This document shows positions 8,355 to 17,434 of a stretch of DNA of 64,000 nucleotides, in pieces. The DNA is from Halosimplex pelagicum (lineage in GTDB: Archaea; Halobacteriota; Halobacteria; Halobacteriales; Haloarculaceae): positions 2,790,001 to 2,854,000 of the forward strand of contig NZ_CP058909.1 in NCBI RefSeq assembly GCF_013415905.1, in the 5' to 3' direction. The notes beneath the pieces are model-generated. The model was not told the DNA's origin and did not search any database. It was given only the letters and a program-made list of their open reading frames with translations. The translations under genes and the position numbers were made by a program. Numbering within the stretch: the first letter of the stretch is position 1; each line of letters begins with the position of its first letter.

Positions 8355-8720
8355 ATGCGCGGCACACCACTGACGAGTGTAGACAGATCGCGGGGGATCG
8401 GCGACCGGCTCGGTCTCGCGGCCGACGACCGGGTCGTCGAGGGAGCGCTGTGGGCAGTCGTCGTCGCGTCGGTGACACTCGACGTGTTCACCACGTGGCT
8501 GGGACTGTCGATGGGGCTCTCGGAGGGCAATCCGGTGATGCGCTGGGCCATCGGCGGCCTGGGGATCGCCGCGCTCGGCGCGGCGAAGCTCCTGGTCGTC
8601 TGCGGCGCCGGCGCACTCCGGACGCTCCGCCCCCGATACGGGACGGCCATCGCACTGGGGCTCGCGCTCCCGTGGACGGTGACCGTCCTCGTCAACGCGG
8701 TCGCACTCGCGACCGTCTGA
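8355..8720 (+). CDS. DUF5658-type membrane protein (second of tandem pair)
   Basis: A 121-residue membrane protein paralogous to the preceding gene: both have the core LS.GL.E.NP.MR (here LSMGLSEGNPVMR) and end in an ALPWTVTVLVNAVAL-type helix. ATG 8355 is preferred over the more upstream in-frame ATG 8262 because it matches the sibling in length and the extra residues look non-coding. Function unknown; the pair may form a heteromer (inference). Confidence 0.76.
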   Translation: MRGTPLTSVDRSRGIGDRLGLAADDRVVEGALWAVVVASVTLDVFTTWLGLSMGLSEGNPVMRWAIGGLGIAALGAAKLLVVCGAGALRTLRPRYGTAIALGLALPWTVTVLVNAVALATV

Positions 8721-8832
8721 CCGCCTGCGAGCGTGTCCGAACGCCCGGGACGGCCGTGGGATCCGTCCCGGCGGCTCCCCCAACTCTCCACAGGCGGACA
8801 CGCCGCTGGTCCGGTCGCGTTTCGACGCGTCG

Positions 8833-9294
8833 CTACTCCTCGGGTCGCTTCTCCGCCAGCACCGTCCGGTCGAACTCGCAGACCAGCGTGTCCGCGCCGT
8901 CCTCGACGCGGTACGCCTCGACGTGCATCGTCACGACGCCGCGCTCGCCGTCGCTCGTCTCGCGCTTGTCGGTCACCGTCGATTCGACCCGGATCGTGTC
9001 CCCGTGGAAGACCGGGGCGGGGTGCTCCACGTCATCGTAGGCGAGGTTCGCGACGATGGTCCCGTCGGTCGTCTCCGGGATCGACAGCCCGACCGCGAGG
9101 CTCAGCGTGTAGAGGCCGTTGACGACGCGCTCGCCGAACTCCGTCTCCGCGGCGAACGCCGCGTCCAGATGCAGCGGCTGCTGGTTCATCGTCAGGTCGC
9201 AGAAGCGCTGGTTGTCCGACTCCGATATCGTGCGGCGCTTGTCGTGAGCGATCGTCTCGCCCACGTCGAACGCCTCGTAGTAGCGCCCGGGCAT
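8833..9294 (-). CDS. MaoC-like hot-dog hydratase
   Basis: A 153-residue single hot-dog protein of the MaoC/(R)-enoyl-CoA hydratase superfamily. The active-site loop reads MNQQPLHLD (about residues 36-44), with the family histidine but not the usual G-D-x-N; this variant resembles the FkbR2/mesaconyl-CoA hydratase branch. It is transcribed divergently from a CitE/HpcH-type lyase and near glutamate dehydrogenase, suggesting hydration of mesaconyl-CoA or a related enoyl-CoA in the methylaspartate cycle. That function is inference from context; known mesaconyl-CoA hydratases are often double hot-dog proteins. A TATA-like palindrome lies about 26 bases upstream of the start. Confidence 0.8.
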   Translation of the reverse strand: MPGRYYEAFDVGETIAHDKRRTISESDNQRFCDLTMNQQPLHLDAAFAAETEFGERVVNGLYTLSLAVGLSIPETTDGTIVANLAYDDVEHPAPVFHGDTIRVESTVTDKRETSDGERGVVTMHVEAYRVEDGADTLVCEFDRTVLAEKRPEE

Positions 9295-9316
9295 GGCTCG
9301 ACGGTCGGTTCGGCGG

Positions 9317-9326
9317 CGGTTAACCG
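9317..9326 (-). promoter_or_regulatory. TATA-like palindrome before the MaoC gene
   Basis: CGGTTAACCG is centred about 27 bases before the MaoC start codon, the spacing expected for a leaderless transcript. On the other side of this 315-base divergent region, GTTCAAACG (about 9579-9587) sits 26 bases before the lyase ATG at 9610. The rest of the region shows no gene. Confidence 0.5.
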
Positions 9327-9609
9327 TTGGCCCGTCGCGTGGGGGTTCACCTCCGCCGGGCGCGCGGTCGAGACACGCGCGGCTGGCGAGCGCGAGCGTT
9401 CGGACGGACGAGAGAGACCCGGTGGCGGACGGGCCTCTACGCCGTCGCGTGGAAGGGTCTGTGGGTGGTGAGGCCCGCGAAGCGGGCAACGACCGATTCC
9501 GGCGGGGCCCGGTAAGTGCTTTTTCGTTCGGATCGGGCGTGTACGGACCGCGAACGCCCACGCTCCGAGCGACCGTGGGTTCAAACGTCCGCCGCTCCGA
9601 GTCGGGAGC

Positions 9610-10464
9610 ATGCCACGCCGGAGCGTCCTGTTCTCGCCGGGGGACCGGCCCGAACTGCTGCGGAACGCACCGACTACCGGCGCCGATACCGTCGTCTTCG
9701 ACCTCGAAGACGCGGTCGCGCCGGAACGGAAGACGGAGGCCGGCGCGGCCGTGAGGGAGGCTCTCGCGGCCCTCGACACCGACTGCGAGGTGTGCGTGCG
9801 CGTCCGACCGCCGGGTCGGGGCGCGGCCGCCGACCTCGACGCGGTGCTCGACGGCGACGCGCGGGCCGGACTCGACGCGCTCGTCCTGCCGAAGGCCGAG
9901 TCGGCCGACGACGTGACCGATCTGGCGGATCTGGCGGCCGAGCGCGACGCCGACCTGCCGGTCCTGGCGCTGGTCGAGACCGCCGCGGGGGTCCTGCACG
10001 CCGAGGCGATCGCTGCGGCCGAGCCGACGGCCGCGCTGGTCTTCGGCGCCGAGGACCTGGCGGCCGACATCGGGGCGACCCGGACCGAGGAGGGGACGGA
10101 GGTCCTCCACGCGCGCGAGCACGTCGTCCTCGCGGCGGCCGCCGCGGGGGTCGACGCCGTCGACACGCTCTACACCGACTTCGAGGACGAGGCCGGCCTG
10201 CGCGCGGACACCGAGTTCGCGCTCGAACTCGGCTACGACGGGAAGTTGGCGATCCACCCCTCGCAGGTCGGACCGATCAACGAGACGTTCACGCCGGACC
10301 CCGACCGGGTGGAGTGGGCCGAGCGGGTACTGGCGGCCCGCGACGAGGCCGACGCGGAGGGACGGGGCGTGTTCGCCGTCGACGGCGAGATGGTCGACGC
10401 GCCGCTGGTCACGCAGGCCGAGCGGGTGCTGGAGCGCGCGCGGGCCGCCGGCGTCCGCGAGTGA
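9610..10464 (+). CDS. CitE/HpcH-type CoA-ester lyase (malyl/beta-methylmalyl-CoA lyase candidate)
   Basis: A 284-residue TIM-barrel protein of the HpcH/HpaI aldolase-CitE family. Visible landmarks are [12 protein letters not shown] at the N-terminus, FDLEDAVAP (about 35-43), CVRVRPPG, the metal-binding glutamate in [10 protein letters not shown] (about 120) and aspartate in [12 protein letters not shown] (about 147-158), and the lid region [13 protein letters not shown]. No citrate lyase alpha or gamma genes are present, so it is not a citrate lyase subunit. Together with neighbouring MaoC and glutamate dehydrogenase genes it fits (beta-methyl)malyl-CoA lyase or malyl-CoA thioesterase in the methylaspartate cycle; malate synthase-like activity is an alternative. 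Confidence 0.84.
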   Translation: MPRRSVLFSPGDRPELLRNAPTTGADTVVFDLEDAVAPERKTEAGAAVREALAALDTDCEVCVRVRPPGRGAAADLDAVLDGDARAGLDALVLPKAESADDVTDLADLAAERDADLPVLALVETAAGVLHAEAIAAAEPTAALVFGAEDLAADIGATRTEEGTEVLHAREHVVLAAAAAGVDAVDTLYTDFEDEAGLRADTEFALELGYDGKLAIHPSQVGPINETFTPDPDRVEWAERVLAARDEADAEGRGVFAVDGEMVDAPLVTQAERVLERARAAGVRE

Positions 10465-10529
10465 GCGGCCGGCCGGACCGGCTGTCCAGCGGCCGAATCC
10501 TTTTCCCCGCGCTGACCCTTCTGTCTGGC

Positions 10530-11783
10530 ATGTCCGAGGAGATCAACCCCTTCGAGAGTCTCCAAGAGCAGGTCGACGACGCCGCCGCCCACCTCGACGT
10601 CGACTCCGGAGCGCTCGAACGGCTCAAACGCCCGGAACGCGTCCTGGAGACGAACCTCTCGGTCGAGTTGGACGACGGCTCGACCGAGCTGTTCCGCGCA
10701 TACCGCTCGCAGTTCAACGGCGCCCGCGGCCCGTACAAGGGCGGGATCCGCTATCACCCGCAGGTCTCCCGCGACGAGGTCAAAGCCCTCTCCGGCTGGA
10801 TGGTGTACAAGTGTGCCGTCGTCGACATCCCCTACGGCGGCGGGAAGGGGGGGATCGTCGTCGACCCCGACGACTACTCCGAGGCCGAACTCGAACGGCT
10901 GACACGCGCGTTCGCGACGGAGTTGCGCCCCATCGTCGGCGAGGACAGGGACATCCCGGCGCCCGACGTGAACACCGGCCGGCGGGAGATGAACTGGATC
11001 AAGGACACCTACGAGACCCTGGAGAACACCACCGAGCCGGGCGTCGTCACCGGCAAGGCGCCCGACAGCGGCGGCAGCGAGGGGCGCGTCGAGGCGACCG
11101 GTCGGTCGGTGATGCTGACGGCCCGCGAGGCGTTCGACTACCTCGACAAAGACGTCGACGGCGCGACCGTCGCCGTCCAGGGCTACGGCAACGCGGGATC
11201 GATCGCCGCGAAACTGCTCGAGGACCTCGGCGCGAGCGTCGTCGCCGTCTCGGACTCCTCCGGTGGGGCCTACGACCCCGACGGCCTCGACACGCGGGCG
11301 GTCAGAGAGCGCAAGGACGAGACCGGCGACGTGGTCGACTACGACGCGCCCGAGACCATCTCGAACGAGGAGCTGCTGACGCTGGACGTGGATCTCCTGG
11401 TCCCGGCGGCCCTGGAGAACGCCATCGACGGCGACCTCGCCGCGGACGTACGGGCGGACGTGATCGTCGAGGCCGCGAACGGGCCGCTGACGCCCGACGC
11501 CGACGACGTGCTCACCGACCGGGACGTGTACGTCTTCCCCGATATCCTCGCCAACGCCGGCGGCGTCACGGTCTCGTACTTCGAGTGGGTGCAGAATCGC
11601 CAGCGGTTCTACTGGTCGGAGGAGCGCGTCAACGACGAACTGGAGACGGTGATCGTCGACGCCTTCGACCGGCTGACCTCGACCTTCGAGGACCGGGACC
11701 TGCCGAACGTCCGGACCGCCGCCTACGTCGTCGCCATCGAGCGCGTGCTCCGCGCCAGCGAGCAGGCCGGCGTCTGGCCGTAG
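10530..11783 (+). CDS. gdh: Glutamate dehydrogenase (Glu/Leu/Phe/Val family)
   Basis: A 417-residue hexameric-type glutamate dehydrogenase catalysing glutamate to 2-oxoglutarate and ammonia. The substrate-binding lysines are in [11 protein letters not shown] and YGGGKGGI, and the Rossmann domain shows [15 protein letters not shown] (about residues 214-228). The C-terminal [16 protein letters not shown] block is standard. ATG 10530 fits the family N-terminus. It starts 65 bases after the lyase gene, co-oriented. In haloarchaea with the methylaspartate cycle, GDH supplies the glutamate that glutamate mutase uses, which fits this neighbourhood. Cofactor (NAD or NADP) not decided from sequence. 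Confidence 0.95.
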   Translation: MSEEINPFESLQEQVDDAAAHLDVDSGALERLKRPERVLETNLSVELDDGSTELFRAYRSQFNGARGPYKGGIRYHPQVSRDEVKALSGWMVYKCAVVDIPYGGGKGGIVVDPDDYSEAELERLTRAFATELRPIVGEDRDIPAPDVNTGRREMNWIKDTYETLENTTEPGVVTGKAPDSGGSEGRVEATGRSVMLTAREAFDYLDKDVDGATVAVQGYGNAGSIAAKLLEDLGASVVAVSDSSGGAYDPDGLDTRAVRERKDETGDVVDYDAPETISNEELLTLDVDLLVPAALENAIDGDLAADVRADVIVEAANGPLTPDADDVLTDRDVYVFPDILANAGGVTVSYFEWVQNRQRFYWSEERVNDELETVIVDAFDRLTSTFEDRDLPNVRTAAYVVAIERVLRASEQAGVWP

Positions 11784-11864
11784 CGGCCGGTGGGTCGAGG
11801 CGGTCGCCGCGGACCACACTCGTTGGACACGCCGGTTTTACGGCCCGAGACCCAACCGGCGTGT

Positions 11865-12341
11865 ATGCCGGTCTACGAGCGCGAGGTCGTCGTCGACGCG
11901 CCGTTCGAGGACGTATGGAAGTTTCACTCGGGAGCGTCGGGGCTCGAAGCGCTGACCCCCGACTGGATGAACCTCCGGGTCGAGTCGTCGGTCGGTCCCG
12001 ACGGCGATCCCGACCCGGACGTGCTGGAGGCGGGGTCGCGAGTCGAGTCGACGGTCGCCCCCTTCGGCGTCGCCCCGCGCCAGCGGTGGGTCTCGGCCAT
12101 CGTCGCCCGCGAGGAGGGCGACGGCCAGGCGTTCTTCCGCGACGAGATGCGGGCGGGGCCGTTTCCGGAGTGGGTCCACACCCACTCCTTCGAGGCGGTC
12201 GACGGCGGCACCCGCGTCCACGACCACGTCGAGTACGAACTCCCCGTCGTCCGCGGGCTGTTCGGCCCGCTCGGGTGGGTCGGCTTCGAGCCGATGTTCC
12301 GGTATCGCCACCGGAAGACGAAGGAACTGCTCGAAGGGTAG
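11865..12341 (+). CDS. SRPBCC-fold protein
   Basis: A 158-residue protein of the START/polyketide-cyclase-like (SRPBCC) ligand-binding fold, close to COG4276. The start MPVYEREVVVDAPFEDVWKF is the typical first strand and helix, and the end FEPMFRYRHRKTKELL is the long C-terminal helix that lids the cavity. Ligand unknown; such proteins bind hydrophobic molecules. ATG 11865 chosen because the upstream frame is the tail of the intergenic region. Stands alone after gdh. Confidence 0.82.
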   Translation: MPVYEREVVVDAPFEDVWKFHSGASGLEALTPDWMNLRVESSVGPDGDPDPDVLEAGSRVESTVAPFGVAPRQRWVSAIVAREEGDGQAFFRDEMRAGPFPEWVHTHSFEAVDGGTRVHDHVEYELPVVRGLFGPLGWVGFEPMFRYRHRKTKELLEG

Positions 12342-12436
12342 CGGGACCGCTCCCCCGGCCGCGCCGTCGAGCGGGGCTCGGTCACCCGCTTTCGACGTGC
12401 CAGAAAGCCTTTGACTCCGAGCGGCGACCCGCTCGT

Positions 12437-12880
12437 ATGTCACCGCAGCGACGGCACGCGGTCCTCGCCCTCGTGGCGCTCTGTGCGGGCGGCGGCTGTC
12501 TCTCCGCCGTCCCGTTCGGTCAGTCGCCGACCCCGACGGCCGAACCCGCCGGCTTCCATGGCCAGTTGGACGAACAGGATCCGCAGACGGTCAGCCTGGA
12601 GAACCGGTGGAACCGAACCGTCACCGCGCAGCTACGGGTCGTCCGAACGACGACCAACGACACGGTCCACGAGGAGGCGTACGACCTCTCACCCGGGAGC
12701 GAACGGACCGTCTACAACACCAGCGCGGCCGACCCCGACGGCGTCGAATCGTTCCGGATCACGCTGACCGCTCGCGGGACGACGGAACGCGTGACCGTCG
12801 AAAACAACGCGTGTCACGGCGGCGTCGACGGCTGGATCGGGGACGACGGCACCGTCTTCCTCTCCTACGCTATCTGCTGA
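12437..12880 (+). CDS. Small putative lipoprotein, hypothetical
   Basis: A 147-residue protein with a short hydrophobic signal and a lipobox-like GGGC at Cys21, followed by a Pro/Thr linker. The mature part has a beta-rich pattern (QTVSLENRWNRTVTAQLRV) like a small immunoglobulin or CARDB-type fold and ends with two cysteines (NNACHG and a C-terminal Cys) that could form a disulfide. No family recognised. Predicted outside the membrane, lipid-anchored. Confidence 0.68.
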   Translation: MSPQRRHAVLALVALCAGGGCLSAVPFGQSPTPTAEPAGFHGQLDEQDPQTVSLENRWNRTVTAQLRVVRTTTNDTVHEEAYDLSPGSERTVYNTSAADPDGVESFRITLTARGTTERVTVENNACHGGVDGWIGDDGTVFLSYAIC

Positions 12881-12997
12881 CCGGACGCGGACGGTTACAC
12901 GGGGTGCCGACCCGCCGGCCTCGCCTCGCCGCGGTGAACCCGGAAATCGATCCGGGGGAGGCCAACGACTTTCACGCTGCCCGTACAGTGTTCACGC

Positions 12998-13555
12998 ATG
13001 ACAGACGTAGCTGTCGTCGGCGGCGGTCCCGCCGGCCTGAGCGCCGCACTGTTCACCGCGAAGAACGGCCTCGACACCGTCGTCTTCGACACGGACAAGA
13101 CCTGGATGCACAAGGCCCACCTGTTCAACTACCTCGGCATCGAGAGCGAGGACGGGACGGCGTTCGTGGAGGACGCCCGCGAACAGGTCGAATCCTTCGG
13201 CGTCGACCGCCGACAGGGCGAGGAGGTCGGGACCGTCGAGCAGGACGGCGACGGCTTCCGCGTCGTCACCGAGGACGACGACCTCGCCGCCGACTACCTC
13301 GTGCTCGCGACGGGCGCGAACCGCGGCCTCGCGGAGGAACTGGGGTGTGAGTTCACCGACGAGGACATCGTCGACGTGGACGTGACCATGGAGACCTCGG
13401 TCTCCGACGCCTACGCCACCGGCGCGATGGTTCGCGCCGAGGAGTGGCAGGCCGTGATTTCGGCCGGCGACGGCGCCGCGGCGGCGCTGAACGTCCTCTC
13501 GAAGGAGAAAGGCGAGCACTTCCACGACTTCGACGTGCCCGCCGACGCCGAGTGA
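12998..13555 (+). CDS. Minimal FAD-dependent oxidoreductase, TrxB-like
   Basis: A 185-residue flavoprotein that starts with a textbook FAD dinucleotide fold (DVAVVGGGPAGLSAALFTAKNG) and has the second FAD contact YLVLATGANRG and a C-terminal DAYATGAM motif. It corresponds to the FAD domain of thioredoxin reductase without the NAD(P) domain and without a redox CxxC. Haloarchaea carry such short proteins in intact form; it is therefore not obviously a truncated pseudogene. Electron donor and partner unknown. Confidence 0.8.
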   Translation: MTDVAVVGGGPAGLSAALFTAKNGLDTVVFDTDKTWMHKAHLFNYLGIESEDGTAFVEDAREQVESFGVDRRQGEEVGTVEQDGDGFRVVTEDDDLAADYLVLATGANRGLAEELGCEFTDEDIVDVDVTMETSVSDAYATGAMVRAEEWQAVISAGDGAAAALNVLSKEKGEHFHDFDVPADAE

Positions 13556-13567
13556 CGAGCCCGGGGC

Positions 13568-13669
13568 TCACAGGGTGTTGATCTCGGTGGCGATGATGAA
13601 CAGCCCTACCAGTATCGCCACGAGGAGCAGGATGACGACGTTGAGCCGGATGCGGAGTCCGTCGTCCAT
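13568..13669 (-). CDS. 33-residue single-helix membrane mini-protein
   Basis: A very short frame starting at the ATG complementary to 13667-13669: a charged head (MDDGLRIRLN) followed by one hydrophobic helix (VVILLLVAILVGLFIIATEI). A longer version starting further upstream is possible (13828), but its extra residues are Arg/Gly/Pro-rich and look non-coding. Convergent with the FAD gene, 12 bases apart. Function unknown. Confidence 0.5.
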   Translation of the reverse strand: MDDGLRIRLNVVILLLVAILVGLFIIATEINTL

Positions 13670-13837
13670 ACGATCTGCCCACTCGTCCAGTTGATTTGAT
13701 AGTTGTGGTCCGTGCGAGGTTGCGAGTCGGACACCCAAACTCCCCGGCCCGCTCGCCCGTCCAGTCGGCCAGGAAGCAGCGACCGTACGGCACCGGGGGC
13801 GGTCACGCGCCTCCTCCAGCCGATCCACTCCCGTCGG

Positions 13838-14065
13838 TCACCCCGTGCTCCCGGTCGGGTCTGGCGGACCCAGCCAAACCCTGAGCGCCGCGCCGGCCGA
13901 CAACAGCACCACTGCGACTGCCGAGAGCGCGAGGACCGGCGCCACCGTCGGGTCCGGCCGCGCCGACATCTGCGAGAGCGCCCAGAGGGTGAGCAGCGCC
14001 GCGCTCCCGCCGGCGAGCAGACACCAGTACATCGCGAACTCCGCGACCGACCGCAGGCGTCCCAT
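13838..14065 (-). CDS. 75-residue two-helix membrane protein
   Basis: Starts at the ATG complementary to 14063-14065. Two hydrophobic segments (FAMYWCLLAGGSAALLTLWAL and VAPVLALSAVAVVLLSAGAAL, each trimmed here) with a short polar loop and a Pro/Gly tail. No family recognised. It is divergent from the following exporter gene; both sides share an AT-richer patch (AAGTATTTTCTGATT, 14091-14105). Expression is likely but unproven. Confidence 0.52.
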   Translation of the reverse strand: MGRLRSVAEFAMYWCLLAGGSAALLTLWALSQMSARPDPTVAPVLALSAVAVVLLSAGAALRVWLGPPDPTGSTG

Positions 14066-14174
14066 GTCTTCGGCGGCCGGCCGCGCGGGGAAGTATTTTC
14101 TGATTGACCGTTTCGCTGCCCGGCGATCGCGGGCCACCGCAAGACGAAAGGGGCCGCTGCCGAAAGGGTCGCCA

Positions 14175-15083
14175 ATGGCCGGCGAGACGCTCTCGAAGCG
14201 GCTCGAAGCGCGCGTCTCGCCGCCGGCGGCGCTAGTCGTGGCCGTCCTGGCGGTGTCGACCAGCGCCATCCTGATCCGCTGGAGCGCGGCGCCGCCGACG
14301 GTGGCGGCGTTCTACCGGGTACTCTTTACCGTCGGGTTACTCGCGCCGCTGGCCGCCTCACGGCACGGCGAGACGCTGCGGTCGCTGGGACGGGGCGACG
14401 CGCTGGCGGCGGGCGCGACCGGGGTGGCGCTGGCGATCCACTTCGCGGCGTGGTTCCAGTCGGTCGAGTGGACGAGCGTCGCGGCCTCGGTGACGCTCGT
14501 CCAGGCCCAGCCGCTGTTCGTCGCCGTCGGCGCCGCCGCTTTCCTCGACGAGCGGCTGACGCTCCCGAAGATCGGGGGGATCGTGCTGGCGGTCGCCGGC
14601 GCGGCAGTCATGTCCGTCGGGGAGTTCCTCGCGGGGACAGCGGTCGGCCCGCACCCGCTGGCGGGCAACGCGCTGGCCCTCGCGGGCGCGGTGATGATGG
14701 CGGTCTACGTGCTGGCGGGCCGGTCGCTGCGCGAACGGGTCGCGCTCGTCCCCTACGTCACCGTCGTCTACGCCGTCTGCGCCGCGGTCCTCGGCGCGAT
14801 CGTCGTCGCGCAGGGCGACCCCCTCGCGGGCTACGCCGGCAGGGAGTGGCTCCTCTTTCTCGCGATGGCCGTCGGGCCGGGGATCTTCGGCCACACGGTG
14901 ATCAACTGGGCGCTCGAACACGTCGAGTCCTCGGTCGTCAGCGTCTCGCTGCTGGGCGAACCCGTCGGGAGCACCGTGCTGGCGCTGCTGTTGCTCGCGG
15001 AGGTCCCCGGTCGGTGGACCGTGGCCGGCGGTGCGGTCGTGCTCGGGGGGATCTACCTGACCGCGAGCGCGCGTGAGAAGTGA
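14175..15083 (+). CDS. DMT-superfamily (EamA) transporter
   Basis: A 302-residue membrane protein with about ten hydrophobic helices in two EamA halves, the drug/metabolite-transporter architecture of amino acid or metabolite exporters. Typical features are the ILIRWSAAPPTVAAFYR first helix pair and the second-half ending SLLGEPVGSTVLALLLLAEVP. ATG 14175 fits the first helix; the longer upstream frame is non-coding. Substrate not predictable. One of three EamA proteins in the window (others at 16527 and 31570). Confidence 0.86.
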   Translation: MAGETLSKRLEARVSPPAALVVAVLAVSTSAILIRWSAAPPTVAAFYRVLFTVGLLAPLAASRHGETLRSLGRGDALAAGATGVALAIHFAAWFQSVEWTSVAASVTLVQAQPLFVAVGAAAFLDERLTLPKIGGIVLAVAGAAVMSVGEFLAGTAVGPHPLAGNALALAGAVMMAVYVLAGRSLRERVALVPYVTVVYAVCAAVLGAIVVAQGDPLAGYAGREWLLFLAMAVGPGIFGHTVINWALEHVESSVVSVSLLGEPVGSTVLALLLLAEVPGRWTVAGGAVVLGGIYLTASAREK

Positions 15084-15107
15084 CGAGCGGTCGCGGTCGG
15101 CCCCCGC

Positions 15108-15905
15108 TCAGGCGGCGTGTTTCTCGATCTCGCCCTTGACGGCGGCGCCGTCGAAGTCGTGTTCGGGGCGGATGTTGACGAAGTCGAGGAACTCGCGGGC
15201 CGCCATCAGCGAGTCGGGGTCGTGGACCTCCAGCGCGGCGGCGACGGCGTCGCGGGCGCCGATCAGGGGTTCGAGCGCGCCCAGCGCGCAGGCGGTGTCG
15301 TAGGCGCGCGCGTCCTCGATGGCGCCCTCGTCGACCTTCGTCGCGTCGATGAAGTACAGCTCCCCGCCGGAGACGAGGACGTTCTCCCGCTGGAGGTCGC
15401 CGTGGGCGAGGTTGTTGTCGTGCATCCGTTCGAGGTTCTCGAACAGCTCGACGGCGTGAGTCCGCACCTCGTCGGGCGGCAGGTCGTCGAGCGACCGGAA
15501 GTCCGGCAGGTATTCGAGGACCATCACGGCCACGTCGTCGTACTCGAAGGCCTCCTTGGGCTCGGGGGCGCTGACGCCGATCTCGCGCATCCGCTCGTTG
15601 GCCTCAAGCTCGTGCTCGGCCATCTCGATGGGCGCGTCGAAGCGCTCGAAGAAGCCCTCCGTCCCCGAGGAGAAGGCGCCGAGGTTGCGCCCGGCGGTCA
15701 GCAGCGCGTGGACCAGCGAGTTCTGCTCGGTGACGACCTTGACGAACAGCTCGTCGTTGACGACGCAGGGCGTCGACAACCAGTTGTCCGCGTCGAGGAA
15801 GACGACTCTGGCCGTCTCCAGGTCGTAGCGGTCCATCACCTCCCGGACCGCCCCTTCGAGCGTCGGCCAGGGGACCGTGCCCCTGAGAAATCGCCGGAAC
15901 GCCAT
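15108..15905 (-). CDS. RIO/Bud32-like protein kinase
   Basis: A 265-residue small kinase-fold protein. The catalytic loop reads LAHGDLQRENVLV, with catalytic Asp and the metal-binding Asn, and the metal-binding loop FIDATK replaces the usual DFG, as in RIO and Bud32-type atypical kinases. An N-terminal strand with FVKVVTE holds the likely ATP lysine. No membrane segments. The target is unknown. Convergent with the upstream exporter gene (24-base gap); its own promoter must lie in the 182-base region shared with the next plus-strand gene. Confidence 0.78.
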   Translation of the reverse strand: MAFRRFLRGTVPWPTLEGAVREVMDRYDLETARVVFLDADNWLSTPCVVNDELFVKVVTEQNSLVHALLTAGRNLGAFSSGTEGFFERFDAPIEMAEHELEANERMREIGVSAPEPKEAFEYDDVAVMVLEYLPDFRSLDDLPPDEVRTHAVELFENLERMHDNNLAHGDLQRENVLVSGGELYFIDATKVDEGAIEDARAYDTACALGALEPLIGARDAVAAALEVHDPDSLMAAREFLDFVNIRPEHDFDGAAVKGEIEKHAA

Positions 15906-16087
15906 CTGTTCGCCGAGTCGCGTCCCACGGGTTTATTGGTTCGGTCCCGGACCCGGACCGCGGTCGGTCCGACACGACGGTCGAGCGCTCGCGCGATCCC
16001 GCCGCGCCGCCGCGACCGCCCACCGGTCGCCCTCGTCCGCCCCGCTCGACGCCCACCTTTTTGAGCGAGCGGATCGTGACCTCGCGC

Positions 16088-16447
16088 ATGGGACTCGTCA
16101 CGGGGCTGATCACGTTCGTCGTCGGTGTACTGGTCGGCGGAATCGGCATCTACGTCGGCGCCGAACTGGTCGGCGGCGGCAGCAGCTACGAGAAGGCCGT
16201 CACGACCGCGATATTTGGCTCGCTGGTCTGGGCGCTCGTTGGGACGTTCTTCGGATGGGTCCCGTTCCTGGGGCCAATTCTGACGTTCGTCGCCTATCTC
16301 GGCGTCCTGAACGTGATGTACGACGGCGGCTGGGTCGAGGCCGCGGCCATCGCGGTGGTCGCCTGGCTGACGCTCGTCGTCGTGTTCGCGGTGCTCGGAC
16401 CGCTCGGGCTCGGGATCTTCTCCGGCGTCGGCGTCCCCGGCGTGTAG
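16088..16447 (+). CDS. Small polytopic membrane protein, hypothetical
   Basis: A 119-residue protein with four predicted hydrophobic helices, Gly/Val-rich, the first starting right after MGLVTGLI. No charged catalytic motif and no family recognised. A T-rich patch (CACCTTTTTGAGC, about 16054-16066) lies 25-30 bases upstream of the ATG, consistent with a leaderless promoter. Gene 80 bases downstream is an EamA exporter on the same strand, so cotranscription is possible. Confidence 0.68.
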   Translation: MGLVTGLITFVVGVLVGGIGIYVGAELVGGGSSYEKAVTTAIFGSLVWALVGTFFGWVPFLGPILTFVAYLGVLNVMYDGGWVEAAAIAVVAWLTLVVVFAVLGPLGLGIFSGVGVPGV

Positions 16448-16526
16448 AGGGGGATCCCCTCCCCGGTTCGCCGTCGCGACGAGGCCGGACGGGAACGCTC
16501 TTTGTCGCCCGCACGAACCGTCTGCC

Positions 16527-17420
16527 GTGTTCGGGCTCGAACCGGGACTGGCCTATGCGGTCGCGGCGTCGCTGATCCTCGGCGTCTACCTGTTCTGCAT
16601 CAAACGCTACTTCGACGACTACCCCTCGACGGTGTACGTCACGGTCACGTTCGCCGCGTCGCTGCTGTGGTACCTGCCGATCGCGGCGGTCGCGAGCGAC
16701 GGAAGCCTCCTCCCGGCCGGCTTCGGGGCGCCGGGCGTCGGAATGTTCGTCCTCACCGTCGGCGGGTCGATCCTCGCCTTCCTCGCCTCCTTCCGTGCGA
16801 TCGCCGTCGGAGACGTGTCCTACGTCGCGCCGATCAGCAAGATCGTCGCGGTGTTCGTCCTCCCCATCGAACTCGTCTTCCTGAACGAGCGGCTGTCGGC
16901 GGTCCAGATCGCGGGCGTCGTCGTCGCGACGGCGGCCGTGTACGTCGCCAACTACGAGCCCGGGAAACTGCTGGACCCGTTCGTCCGGGCGGTCCACTCC
17001 CGGCCCGCCCAGCTGGCGCTCGCCAGCGCGGCGATATTCGGCGTCGTCGACGTGGGCAAGCGCGTGTTGACCCAGGAGCTCCGAGTGCCGCCGGAGACGT
17101 TCAACCTCGTCATGTTCGCGGTGGTGCCGCTGGCGCTGGCGCCGCTGGCGGCCCGCAGATGGCCCGACCGGGAGGGGGGCGGCGTCCGCGCGGACCTACA
17201 TCTGTTCGCGGGCGCCGGGCTGTTGCTGGCCGTCGCGGAGCACTTCGTGATGCTGGCGTTCTCGACGCTGTCGGCGAGCCTGGCGTCGCCGGTCGTCAAC
17301 ACGCAGGCCGTCGTCGCCGTCCTGCTCGGCGGGGTCGTCCTCGGCGAGGAGAACTTCCGCGTCCGACTGGTCGCCGCGGCGTTCGCTATCGGCGGCGTGA
17401 CGATGATCACGGTCGGCTGA
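16527..17420 (+). CDS. DMT-superfamily (EamA) transporter
   Basis: A 297-residue membrane protein with ten hydrophobic segments in two EamA repeats. Each half ends in a motif typical of the family (IELVFLNERLSAVQIAGV and GGVVLGEENFRVRLVAAAF). It begins with GTG at 16527, giving the natural first helix (LAYAVAASLILGVYLF). Substrate unknown. Only distantly similar to the EamA protein at 14175, so probably a different substrate class rather than a recent duplicate. Confidence 0.84.
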   Translation: MFGLEPGLAYAVAASLILGVYLFCIKRYFDDYPSTVYVTVTFAASLLWYLPIAAVASDGSLLPAGFGAPGVGMFVLTVGGSILAFLASFRAIAVGDVSYVAPISKIVAVFVLPIELVFLNERLSAVQIAGVVVATAAVYVANYEPGKLLDPFVRAVHSRPAQLALASAAIFGVVDVGKRVLTQELRVPPETFNLVMFAVVPLALAPLAARRWPDREGGGVRADLHLFAGAGLLLAVAEHFVMLAFSTLSASLASPVVNTQAVVAVLLGGVVLGEENFRVRLVAAAFAIGGVTMITVG

Positions 17421-17434
17421 GAAGGAGAGCGGAG

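Noticed and set aside
13702..13800. Upstream extension of the 33-residue membrane protein
   Set aside because: Extra residues are Arg/Gly/Ser-rich and lack coding bias; the short start is preferred.
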